In this document: piece by piece, positions 1-8,283 of the stretch
How the letters are laid out: every line of letters starts with the position of its first letter
Numbering within the stretch: the first letter of the stretch is position 1
DNA from: Varibaculum cambriense DSM 15806
GTDB lineage: Bacteria; Actinomycetota; Actinomycetes; Actinomycetales; Actinomycetaceae
Length of the DNA: 64,000 bases
Assembly (NCBI RefSeq): GCF_000420065.1
Contig: NZ_ATUF01000002.1
Coordinates: 1,054,001-1,118,000 of the forward strand
Direction: 5' to 3'
Notes under the pieces: model-generated
What the model saw: only the letters and a program-made list of their open reading frames with translations
What the model was told of the DNA's origin: nothing
The model's database searches: none
Made by a program: the position numbers and the translations under genes

Positions 1-1
1 G

Positions 2-379
2 CAGAAGACGTTTTCACCCGTAAAAGTAAAAATGCTTTACGATGCGCTGATCTGGAACTACGAAAGAGTCGCCGAGGAGCACAAGGTAGAGGTGCTACGG
101 AAAGGGCGCGCCATGTTCCTGGATGATTTTGCCCGAGGGAACGTGGATATTCGGCTATTCGAGCCCTGGAAGTTGCTGGATATGCAAAAAATTATGATTC
201 TTCCGGAAAAATACCACCGTGAGAGGAATCGGGGGGAAGCCTTAAGCCATCGAGTTGGTAGAGTAATTCAAGATCGCGGCTTTGTAGGCTTTGCCTATGC
301 TGGTGGGCTAAAAGTATTCAATAAGGGGAAGAGGCTTCTAAAACATGCCAAGAATATCTGTAATCGTACCCGTTTATAA
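2..379 (+). CDS. C-terminal part of an unrecognised protein, cut by the left edge
   Basis: The reading frame is open from base 2 to the stop at 377-379, so the first methionine at 32 is probably internal and the gene begins outside the window. The visible 126 residues hold no motif I recognise. The tail is rich in Lys and Arg, with no membrane segment. It overlaps the following glycosyltransferase gene by 35 bases, which implies co-transcription and translational coupling, so a role in surface-polysaccharide synthesis is likely from context alone. I assign no function. Confidence 0.6.
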   Translation, partial: QKTFSPVKVKMLYDALIWNYERVAEEHKVEVLRKGRAMFLDDFARGNVDIRLFEPWKLLDMQKIMILPEKYHRERNRGEALSHRVGRVIQDRGFVGFAYAGGLKVFNKGKRLLKHAKNICNRTRL

Positions 380-1544
380 CGTCGAGAAATATCTACCCCG
401 ATGCCTAGAGTCTATCCGGAAACAAGATTTTTCTGATTTAGAGATTATCTGTATTAACGATGGTTCTACAGACGCTTCATCGTCGCTGTTAGAGATATCA
501 GCTCAGCTAGATCCACGCATTATTGTTATCAACCAGCCCAATAGCGGTGTATCCGCTGCTCGTAACCGAGGTTTGGACACCGCATCTGGTGAAATCATCA
601 TGTTTGTCGATGCTGATGACTTTTTGGTACCCGGTGCCTGCAAAGTGGTGACACAAGCCTTCTCCAATAATAAACCAGATATTTTAACCTTTGCTGCCAG
701 CGGGATTACCTTTGGACAACCTTCGCCGTGGTTAAGGAATGCTCTGTCCCCCAAGCAGTCGGTGGTTCACGGGTTTGATAAAAACTTGTTTAAAAAGGCT
801 AGAGAAAGACCCTATATTTGGCTATCAGCTTTTTCCCGTTCATTCATCCAGGAGCATGCTTTACGCTTTGACGAGGAGTTGGCGATTGGGGAAGATCAGT
901 TATTCTATTTAGACGCATACGCAAGAGCAGAGTTGACGGCCACTATCGAAAAAACGCTCTATACCTATAGAGCTGAAAGAACCGGATCTGCCATGTTTTG
1001 GCAGATACAAGATGCTTCTGAGATGTTTGAGAAACATCTTCTGCTAGCTGACAAGGTGTTTCAACATTGGAACCAGATGGGGCTATTTTCTCAATATAAA
1101 GCTGAATTATTGGGATGGTTCCTGGGGTTTGTGTCCTATGATGCGTTCCACGCAAAAAATTCTGTTGAGGCGCTCCAGAAGCTAAAGGAGATGGTATGCA
1201 AATACTTTGGAAATCCCACGAAGCTTCCTCTGGATATGCCCACTAGAATGGCTCTGCGTAATTTGCTGAACCCAACAGATCCTTTCAGGTATTTGCGAAA
1301 TCTTGCTATTTTATCTGCGAGAGTGAGAGAAAATCCTACTACCAACACTCTGCTGGCTGTTGATAAGTTTGGGAAGCTCGCTCCTATTCACTTGCTACGT
1401 GCAATCGCGAAACGTATTTTACCTGCTAGCAGTCTAACCGAATACTGGCGGATACGGGGATCCTCTAGCGAAATATTTAATCTGCTGGAGGATTCGCAAG
1501 CGTATAACCGATTAATTACGGAGTGGCGACTGACCAAGAAATGA
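345..1544 (+). CDS. Family 2 glycosyltransferase (GT-A fold)
   Basis: A 399-residue protein with the standard GT2 N-terminus. Residues about 4-46 carry the nucleotide-binding start (ISVIVPVYN) and the INDGSTD acidic motif. Residues 66-94 carry SGVSAARNRG and the metal-binding FVDADDF motif. The remaining 300 residues are a less conserved C-terminal region that often sets acceptor choice. It should transfer one sugar from a nucleotide donor to a lipid-linked glycan at the inner face of the membrane. Donor and acceptor cannot be read from the sequence. It starts inside the preceding gene, so the two are probably one operon. Codon use looks AT-richer than in the housekeeping genes to the right. 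Confidence 0.9.
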   Translation: MPRISVIVPVYNVEKYLPRCLESIRKQDFSDLEIICINDGSTDASSSLLEISAQLDPRIIVINQPNSGVSAARNRGLDTASGEIIMFVDADDFLVPGACKVVTQAFSNNKPDILTFAASGITFGQPSPWLRNALSPKQSVVHGFDKNLFKKARERPYIWLSAFSRSFIQEHALRFDEELAIGEDQLFYLDAYARAELTATIEKTLYTYRAERTGSAMFWQIQDASEMFEKHLLLADKVFQHWNQMGLFSQYKAELLGWFLGFVSYDAFHAKNSVEALQKLKEMVCKYFGNPTKLPLDMPTRMALRNLLNPTDPFRYLRNLAILSARVRENPTTNTLLAVDKFGKLAPIHLLRAIAKRILPASSLTEYWRIRGSSSEIFNLLEDSQAYNRLITEWRLTKK

Positions 1545-1652
1545 ATTGCGTCTTCCTTTTAGGCATGAATGAAACAGGTAGACCAACAATGGATTCCCGA
1601 ATAAACGAGTAAATATGTTGATCTAAGAACAATCTATGAGGGATAAAATAGT

Positions 1653-3728
1653 ATGGATGTGTTGGAAATAGTTTCGGTCAGTAACTTTTTTAGCTCCTGG
1701 TTACTGTTTCTAATCCCACTTTCTCTTTCTGTCTTAGTGCTTTTTTTACCTGGGTTGGTGCTAGGACTTGCAGTTGGGCTCAGAGGCCGCTGGCTCTGGG
1801 GCTGGGCGCCGGCGGGCTCGGTCGGGTTAATAGTCTTATCCGCAATAGTAGCTCCTAAATTAGGATTTAGCTGGGGATTTCCAGTTTTGTTGCTGGGATG
1901 TTTTATTTTTACCTTTCTTTTTTTATTTGTTTCATGGATCAATAATCAGATATGTCCTAACAACAACGAATCACCGCTCCACGAATCTGGAAAACCCCTC
2001 ACTGGCTCAGCCAGGATTGTTTTGTATCTTCCTCCTGTGGCGATAGTAATCATCTTTATTTTTCAAACTATTCGCTTTGCTAGGGCGGTGAAAGTCCCTG
2101 GTGCTTTTTCTCAGTTATGGGACAATGTTTTTCACTCTAACCTTGCGATGATGTTCCTCCAGACTGGCAATGCATCGACTCTAAAAGTTAATCTGTGGAC
2201 TCCAGGAACTGGCGGTTTCTATCCGGCTGCATGGCATGGAATCGTTTCTTTGGTAGCTAGTACCTGCTCGGGAGCGGTGACTGTCGCCACCAATGCCGTT
2301 ACTTTGGTAATAGCATTTGTAGTTTGGCCCCTAGGGATTTTCTGTCTTGCCTCCGCAATTTCTAAGTCACGGGTAGTCCAATTGGCTGTAATTTTCTTGT
2401 CAGTAGCAATGCCGCAGTTCCCGTACGCTTTTTTAAGTTGGGGACCCCTTTACCCAAATTTACTGAGCTGTGCGCTTCTACCATCTGTAATCGCGATTCT
2501 AATTAGGTTGATTAAAGGCAAACTTTTCTCGTTTGTGCTGGGGTTAGTCGCTGTTTTTTGGGGAATAGGAAGTATAGCTGCAAGCCAGCCAAATAACATT
2601 TTTACCTTTGCGATTGTTTTCGTCGTTCTTGCGTGGTGGTATGGAAGACTCAAGATATTGAAGAAAGTCAGATATCAAGACTGCTCTCGTGTAAAGAGAT
2701 TTGCTGTGTCGAGTGGGTGGGCATTTGCTTGTGCAGCTGTATTTGCTCTCTGGGAGTGGGGAACCTATCAGGTTCCTTCCATAAGAGGGATGAGAACACA
2801 AACTCCTTATTGGCTACCCCAGGGATCGTATTGGTCAGGAATTAAAGAATTACTGTTATTAACGGGTGGTAAACCAAACGCTGATTTTACGGTGTATCGG
2901 CCGGAACTAATGCTGCCGATTTCTGCCTTATTTTTGATCGGAATGTTAGTGATGCTGCTAAGCAGAAAATATCTTGAGGTATTTTTCTGTTGGGTACCAT
3001 TTGCTGCATTGGTATTGGTCGGACACGCGATGCAGAATCTAGAATTACGACAATACTTAGTGGGACTCTGGTATTCGGATTCACCCAGGATTTATGTTCC
3101 CGTGGCAATGTTTTCCATCCTTATTGCATCGATTGGCGTTGATTGGGTAGCGCAGAAAATTTGGAAATGGATTACTCCGCGCACTTCTAAGCAAGTACAA
3201 ACTGTACTCGTGACTGTCTGTCTGGTGGCGACTGTGCCTTTCATTGGCAATCCCCGTAGCCTTCGATACTCCTGGGAATGGATAGGTGATGTTTTTGCAA
3301 TCCGGACGGCAACAAGCACTTACTCGGGATTGGTGGATAAAGATGAGCTAAAGCTGTTTCTACAGATACCAAAACTTACCCCGAAAGATAGCGTGGTTCT
3401 AGGAAATCCATGGGAAGGAGCTTCCTTTGCTTGGGCAATAGGTCAGAGAAGGACAATATTCCCAACATTGAGATATGCTACTTCACCGGAACCGAGCAGA
3501 GCATTCTTAGCCAATAAGCTATACCTGAATAGCGAAAGAAAACAGATATGTTCTTTCCTGAAAACTAAAAACGTATATGTTTTAAATCTCCGTGATGCAT
3601 ATTCAGGAGCAGAGGGGACTACGGGAATTGAGAAACAATACCCATCCTTTGATCAAATAGATCCCGACCTACTAACCCCGGTAAAATCGGTTGGTAAAGC
3701 TCGTCTGCTTAAATATCGAGGATGTTAG
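1653..3728 (+). CDS. Large polytopic membrane protein, DUF6541-like
   Basis: A 691-residue protein with many hydrophobic segments. The first, at about residues 13-50, is followed by a short loop and a second pair, and membrane spans continue to about residue 510. About 150 hydrophilic residues then form a C-terminal domain that is probably outside the cell. The N-terminal pattern (LFLPGLVLGLAVGLRGRWLW) matches what I know of DUF6541, an actinobacterial family with a layout like GT-C glycosyltransferases. Activity is not established. In a polysaccharide locus without an obvious Wzy it could be a lipid-linked-sugar-dependent transferase or the polymerase; that is inference. It lies 108 bases after the GT2 gene and converges on the sugar dehydrogenase gene. 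Confidence 0.75.
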   Translation: MDVLEIVSVSNFFSSWLLFLIPLSLSVLVLFLPGLVLGLAVGLRGRWLWGWAPAGSVGLIVLSAIVAPKLGFSWGFPVLLLGCFIFTFLFLFVSWINNQICPNNNESPLHESGKPLTGSARIVLYLPPVAIVIIFIFQTIRFARAVKVPGAFSQLWDNVFHSNLAMMFLQTGNASTLKVNLWTPGTGGFYPAAWHGIVSLVASTCSGAVTVATNAVTLVIAFVVWPLGIFCLASAISKSRVVQLAVIFLSVAMPQFPYAFLSWGPLYPNLLSCALLPSVIAILIRLIKGKLFSFVLGLVAVFWGIGSIAASQPNNIFTFAIVFVVLAWWYGRLKILKKVRYQDCSRVKRFAVSSGWAFACAAVFALWEWGTYQVPSIRGMRTQTPYWLPQGSYWSGIKELLLLTGGKPNADFTVYRPELMLPISALFLIGMLVMLLSRKYLEVFFCWVPFAALVLVGHAMQNLELRQYLVGLWYSDSPRIYVPVAMFSILIASIGVDWVAQKIWKWITPRTSKQVQTVLVTVCLVATVPFIGNPRSLRYSWEWIGDVFAIRTATSTYSGLVDKDELKLFLQIPKLTPKDSVVLGNPWEGASFAWAIGQRRTIFPTLRYATSPEPSRAFLANKLYLNSERKQICSFLKTKNVYVLNLRDAYSGAEGTTGIEKQYPSFDQIDPDLLTPVKSVGKARLLKYRGC

Positions 3729-3736
3729 GAACAGAG

Positions 3737-5038
3737 CTAGTTAGAGATCTGATCCCCAATAACCATGCGCGGAGTACCTTTCCACAGCTGCGGATCGGTT
3801 ATCCGGCGGCCATCAAATAACAACTTGATGCCGGGCAGATCCTTCGCGCTAATGGTTTTGTATTCGGCATGGTCAGCCTGCACTATAGCTGCGGTAACTT
3901 CCTCGCCAAAGTGGTAGGCATCCCAACCGAAGCCCGCTAGTTCCTCATCACTAAACATGGGGTCATGAACCAGTACCTTCGCCCCCCGCTTGCGCAAGGA
4001 GTCAACGGTAGCGAACACTCCGGAGAATGCGGTTTCTTTAACTGCTCCCCGGTAGGAAGCTCCCAGTACCACCACTTTGACACCCTTGAGATCCCCTAGC
4101 ACTTCCTCTACGCGGGAAACTACATATTCGGGCATCCTGGCGTTATAGGTACGCGCGGTACGAACCACGGAGGCATCGGGATCGGTAGATAGGTACAGGC
4201 GAGGGTAAACCGGAATGCAGTGTCCGCCAACCGCAATCCCGGGGCGGTGAATGTGGGAATATGGTTGCGAGTTGCAGGCATCAATTACTTTTTGCACGTC
4301 AATACCGACTTTGTCTGCGTAGACGGCGAACTGGTTGGCAAGCCCAATATTAACGTCACGATAGGTGGTTTCTGCCAGTTTTGCCATCTCTGCGGCCTCG
4401 GCGTTGCCCATGTCCCAAACCCCGTTTTCGCGAGGCAGGTCGGGGCGCTCATCAAATTGCAGCACGCTTTCATAGAACTTGATGGCTGCCTGGGTACCCG
4501 CCTCAGTTAGTCCACCTACGAGCTTGGGGTAGCGGCGCAAATCTTGGAATACTCGCCCAGTTAGTACCCGTTCGGGAGAGAACACCAGGTGGAAATTGTC
4601 GCCCTCTTTCAAACCAGAGATCTCTTCAATCAGGGGCTTCCAGCGGTTCCGGGTAGTGCCCACCGGCAGGGTGGTTTCGTAGGAGATCAGAGTTCCTGGG
4701 GTCAGGTGCTCCGCCAAGGAACGGGTGGCTTGATCCATCCACCCGAAATCTGGCTGCCAGGTTTCGTCATTAACAAAGAGCGGAACCACCAAAACGATGG
4801 CATCTGCATTAGGAATAGCTTCCGCGTAGTCGGTAGTGGCGCGCAGTTTCCCCGCAGGCACTAGCTCAGAGAGTTTTTCTTGTAGGTGAGTTTCCCCCGG
4901 GAAGGGCTCTTTAGCTTGGTTAATCAGGTCAACGGTCTTCTCGTTAACATCAACCCCAATCACGTCCTGTCCACTAGAGGCAAACTGTACCGCCAGGGGC
5001 AAGCCGATTTTTCCCATTGCTACAACCGCTACGCGCAT
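3737..5038 (-). CDS. UDP-N-acetylhexosamine 6-dehydrogenase (WbpA/WecC-like)
   Basis: A nucleotide-sugar dehydrogenase of about 433 residues that oxidises C6 of a UDP-N-acetylhexosamine to the uronic acid using two NAD+. It opens with a Rossmann glycine-rich motif (MGKIGLPLA). The catalytic cysteine, Cys274, sits in GGHCIPVYP, the variant typical of UDP-GlcNAc/UDP-ManNAc dehydrogenases. The open frame extends to 5122, but the ATG at 5036-5038 is chosen because the Rossmann strand (MRVAVVAMG) begins there and an AGAAGGGC ribosome-binding site precedes it. Other genes in the window supply the remaining steps to UDP-ManNAc3NAcA, so UDP-GlcNAc is the likelier substrate. It is transcribed alone and divergently from the acyltransferase gene at 5173. 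Confidence 0.88.
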   Translation of the reverse strand: MRVAVVAMGKIGLPLAVQFASSGQDVIGVDVNEKTVDLINQAKEPFPGETHLQEKLSELVPAGKLRATTDYAEAIPNADAIVLVVPLFVNDETWQPDFGWMDQATRSLAEHLTPGTLISYETTLPVGTTRNRWKPLIEEISGLKEGDNFHLVFSPERVLTGRVFQDLRRYPKLVGGLTEAGTQAAIKFYESVLQFDERPDLPRENGVWDMGNAEAAEMAKLAETTYRDVNIGLANQFAVYADKVGIDVQKVIDACNSQPYSHIHRPGIAVGGHCIPVYPRLYLSTDPDASVVRTARTYNARMPEYVVSRVEEVLGDLKGVKVVVLGASYRGAVKETAFSGVFATVDSLRKRGAKVLVHDPMFSDEELAGFGWDAYHFGEEVTAAIVQADHAEYKTISAKDLPGIKLLFDGRRITDPQLWKGTPRMVIGDQISN

Positions 5039-5135
5039 TTCAAGAGCCCTTCTAAGTAACCGGATTATTATCATTATTCTATGTCCGCATAGCGATAATT
5101 CAATTTGTTGGAAATTTTGCAAGTTATCTACTGAG

Positions 5136-5165
5136 TTCCAGTGGATTTCATTTCCCGTTTATACT
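5136..5165 (+). promoter_or_regulatory. Candidate promoter giving a leaderless transcript
   Basis: A strong -10 hexamer (TATACT, 5160-5165) lies 7 bases before the ATG at 5173. A weak -35 (TTCCAG, 5136-5141) lies 18 bases upstream of it. No Shine-Dalgarno sequence fits between them, so transcription probably starts at or next to the start codon. Leaderless mRNAs are common in actinobacteria. Confidence 0.5.
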
Positions 5166-5172
5166 GTCAAAT

Positions 5173-7110
5173 ATGCAAAAATCTGCGGTAACTCGACCAC
5201 GTATCGACGCTCTGGATGGAATCCGCACGGTAGCCGTCATTCTTGTGATTGCATTTCATGTTTCAGCACCACGAATGGCAGCTGGTTACATAGGCGTGGA
5301 TATATTTTTTGTTTTGTCCGGATTCTTAATCACGAGTAGTCTGTTATCCGATATCGGTAAACATAATAAGGTGAGGCTCAAACGTTTTTGGAGTAGACGT
5401 ATAGCCCGATTAATGCCCGCAGCGTTGTTAACTATCATCGCTGTTCTTGTTATGTCTTGGGCAAGCGGCCTATTGTATGTAAAAGCTGAGATCGGCAATG
5501 ATGCCTGGTATACGATTTTTTATTTGGCTAATTGGCATTTTATGGGATCCGGATCATATTTTGAATCGGATGGTACCTCCTCTCCATTACTTCATATGTG
5601 GTCTCTTGCCGTAGAAGAGCAGTTTTATTTTATTTGGCCCTTGATAATTGTAGCTGTTTTTTGGGCTGTCAGGCAGCAGTCGGAGCATCACCAGTTGCGG
5701 GTTTTCCGTTTTCGATTGGGTATTTTCGCATGTTTAGCGATAGCTATTTCTATAATTCTGTTAGCGATATTTTCACAGAGTTCGGTTGATCGGGCATACA
5801 TGGGTACCGATGCAAAAGCCTTTGAGCCCATGCTCGGTGCTCTGGGCTCGGTATTAGCTCACAATCCCGAATTAAAAGATGTCTTTTCTAAACATTCTCG
5901 TCTCATGGTTTGGATTGGCGGTATAGCCATGATTCTGCTGTTTTCATTCATGGATGGTCCATCAACACTGTATTTTCAAGGAGGGGCAGCGCTATTTAGT
6001 TTGTCTGCACTAGCGTTGATTCTGGGAATTAGATATGGTCTAGATAACTTTGAAGCGAAGATTCTAGCCTGGACCCCAATAAGTTACCTGGGACGGATAT
6101 CTTATGGGCTTTATCTGTGGCATTGGCCCTACGCGGTTTGGATTCTGAATCCGGAGAACGGTTTTGAACCTTGTAAGGCGCTCATTGTTGCTTCTCTAAC
6201 GTTAACTACTGCATCGATCTCTTTCCACTTTCTTGAAATGCCCATTCGAGAGGGCGCGGTTTCTAGGTTGTTGACAGATACGAGAACAATACTTAGCGGA
6301 ATTGCATCAATGATAGTCGTAGCCGTGTTTGCGGGCGCTACAGGGGGAACACCTATATCAAAGCCTATATTTAACTTGTTATACGGAACTACAGCGGATC
6401 CTAACATGGTTATGGTAGTAGGCGATTCAGTCCCATTGAGGCTAATGCCGACTTTGACAGTAGAAGCGCAAGAGCAAGGTCTATCAGTGGTCAGTGCCGC
6501 GCGGGGATCTTGCTCGCCTATGGGAATTGATCTTGTCTACCATCCAGATAAACCAACACATAGCGAGTGCCCTTCAGTGAAAGAGATTCAAGATAAAACT
6601 ATCAGCACTTACAACCCAGGTTATGTGCTTTGGTGGTCGCGCTACGAAATTCTTGACAGATATTACGGTGGACAAATTATTTCGCCAGACACTGAGTTGT
6701 TTTGGCAAGTGCAGAAAAAAGATTTTGTGGCGACTGTGGACAGGATGACGAAAAATGGTTCTAAGGTGGTTGTTATTTTAACCGAAAGACCGGGGTTAAA
6801 GACTCGCGAGCGCAGCAAAGCTGAACTTGAAGCACCGATCCTTGTCAATATGGTTTACCACGACGAATATAGACGACACTTCAATAGCATAGTTAAAGAA
6901 GTAGCTTCAACGCGAGATGATGTTTTAACCATTGATGGAGACTCGTTATTCTGCAGTAAAAAGCAACTTCAGCGGTCGGATAGCTTGTGTGACGACTCTA
7001 TTGATGGAAAGTTTATTCGATTCGACGGTTCCCATGTCGAAATGAAACAATTCGGCAGTATAATCAGCAGACGGGTGATACACGAGTTCGATAAGGTTAA
7101 GTCACAGTAG
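5173..7110 (+). CDS. Acyltransferase 3 family protein with C-terminal SGNH domain (OafA-like)
   Basis: A 645-residue membrane O-acyltransferase. Residues 8-55 hold the acyltransferase-3 start (RIDALDGIRTVAV, then FHVSAPR and GYIGVDIFFVLSGFLI), followed by about ten membrane spans to residue 400. The C-terminal 240 residues form an SGNH hydrolase-like domain. GDSV gives the nucleophile Ser419, and DGSH gives the Asp618/His621 pair, so all expected catalytic residues are present. The family moves acetyl groups from cytoplasmic donors across the membrane onto polysaccharide or peptidoglycan. Here the target is probably the polysaccharide made by this locus. It is likely leaderless. The downstream neighbour is a decayed insertion sequence. 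Confidence 0.9.
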   Translation: MQKSAVTRPRIDALDGIRTVAVILVIAFHVSAPRMAAGYIGVDIFFVLSGFLITSSLLSDIGKHNKVRLKRFWSRRIARLMPAALLTIIAVLVMSWASGLLYVKAEIGNDAWYTIFYLANWHFMGSGSYFESDGTSSPLLHMWSLAVEEQFYFIWPLIIVAVFWAVRQQSEHHQLRVFRFRLGIFACLAIAISIILLAIFSQSSVDRAYMGTDAKAFEPMLGALGSVLAHNPELKDVFSKHSRLMVWIGGIAMILLFSFMDGPSTLYFQGGAALFSLSALALILGIRYGLDNFEAKILAWTPISYLGRISYGLYLWHWPYAVWILNPENGFEPCKALIVASLTLTTASISFHFLEMPIREGAVSRLLTDTRTILSGIASMIVVAVFAGATGGTPISKPIFNLLYGTTADPNMVMVVGDSVPLRLMPTLTVEAQEQGLSVVSAARGSCSPMGIDLVYHPDKPTHSECPSVKEIQDKTISTYNPGYVLWWSRYEILDRYYGGQIISPDTELFWQVQKKDFVATVDRMTKNGSKVVVILTERPGLKTRERSKAELEAPILVNMVYHDEYRRHFNSIVKEVASTRDDVLTIDGDSLFCSKKQLQRSDSLCDDSIDGKFIRFDGSHVEMKQFGSIISRRVIHEFDKVKSQ

Positions 7111-7178
7111 GATTGTTAGTCTTCTCAGGTTCGATAAAAACCGGTCAGTAATACTCTGAACTGTCCTAGGCTTTGCTT

Positions 7179-8073
7179 TCAGTCGTTTCTTTTGTTTTCT
7201 ATTATTGGCGGGTGTTTCTGTTGATCCCGATACGCGGTCTTGGCTTCTGAGGGTGTCCTGCGCACTAATGCTTCGTGGAGTCGATGCTCATTCCGCCTTG
7301 TACCCCGTTCATACATTACAATTTCGACTGGTAGAAGATCATCCCAGCTTTGAGTGTGAGTGAGCTCGTTCTTGTAGGAGCCACTAGCATTTTCCACCGC
7401 GCAGTATCGTAAGAATCTCCGATACTAACTGTTGATGATGTAATCTTTTTATCTTTGAGTTTTTCGCTATAGATGATATTTACGTATTGGAAACCAGGAT
7501 CTAAGTGGTGCACGAACTGCCAGGTTTTACAGGCTCGAGCAAGCGCCTGATTTAATGCTAACAGGAGCCAGGCTTCGGTTTGTGAGGATTTCTTTGATGC
7601 GCTGAACCAGTACAATATCGCGTAAGGTGCTTGCGTGAAGACCACGGTGTGTGTTATCTCGATAACCTCTCGAACTAAGGGATACACTTCACGTTCCCGG
7701 AATAACGTCGCGCAAACGAATGCGGCACTGCAACGATCCCTGTGTCATCGATAAAAACACTTATTTCCGACGCTCAGGGTGAGTTCTGCTGCGAAAAAGT
7801 CGACGCGTCAAAGAAGTTGGTTAATATATTGTAGTTCGGCAACCTCGGTACGCAATCTATCATTCTCTGCCAGACCACCCTCCTCGCTATTTTCATGCCT
7901 CTTGCCTTGTCGGCGCGATAAGTGAAGCCAGTGTCGAGCTGAACGTCACGATGTTCCAGCTTAAGCGAAATCTCTTGGCGCGCAGCCCGCAAGGATTCTC
8001 CATCAGGGGAAATATGCGTCTCTGCCAAGCCCAGCATCCAATCTTTGGTTTCCTGATCAGAATTCTTTGGCAT
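7179..8073 (-). pseudogene. Decayed IS3-family transposase (OrfA/OrfB remnant)
   Basis: Broken pieces of an IS3-type transposase lie in order on the minus strand. An OrfA-like start (MPKNSDQETKD) is at 8073. A shifted frame near 7800-7870 reads ENDRLRTEVAELQ and later FFAAEL, the typical OrfA coiled-coil end. The DDE integrase core at about 7390-7600 reads FVHHLDPGFQYVNI and SIGDSYDTA. A further frame at 7179-7397 reads GSYKNELTHTQSWDD and then the HEAL motif. Frameshifts and an altered DRG motif show it is inactive. I could not identify terminal inverted repeats. It is a footprint of past transposition into the polysaccharide locus. Confidence 0.85.
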
Positions 8074-8283
8074 AACCATGATCCTTCCAATCCACATACT
8101 CAAAAGGAAGTCCAGGACGCTTCAACACAAAAATTTATGCGTACAAACTACGCGAGGCACCAATCCAATCTTGTGTTCAATATGTATAAGGTACCCCTTT
8201 TTACTTGATGATGTAAAATATATAATCTAAACCGTATGTACTGCATATTGTCCCCATACAGGTAGTGGATTGAGGTCTCGGTT

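Noticed and set aside
2-379. Naming the left-edge protein as a polysaccharide pyruvyl transferase or similar
   Set aside because: The visible C-terminal part has no motif that supports any named family. Only the operon context points to polysaccharide synthesis.
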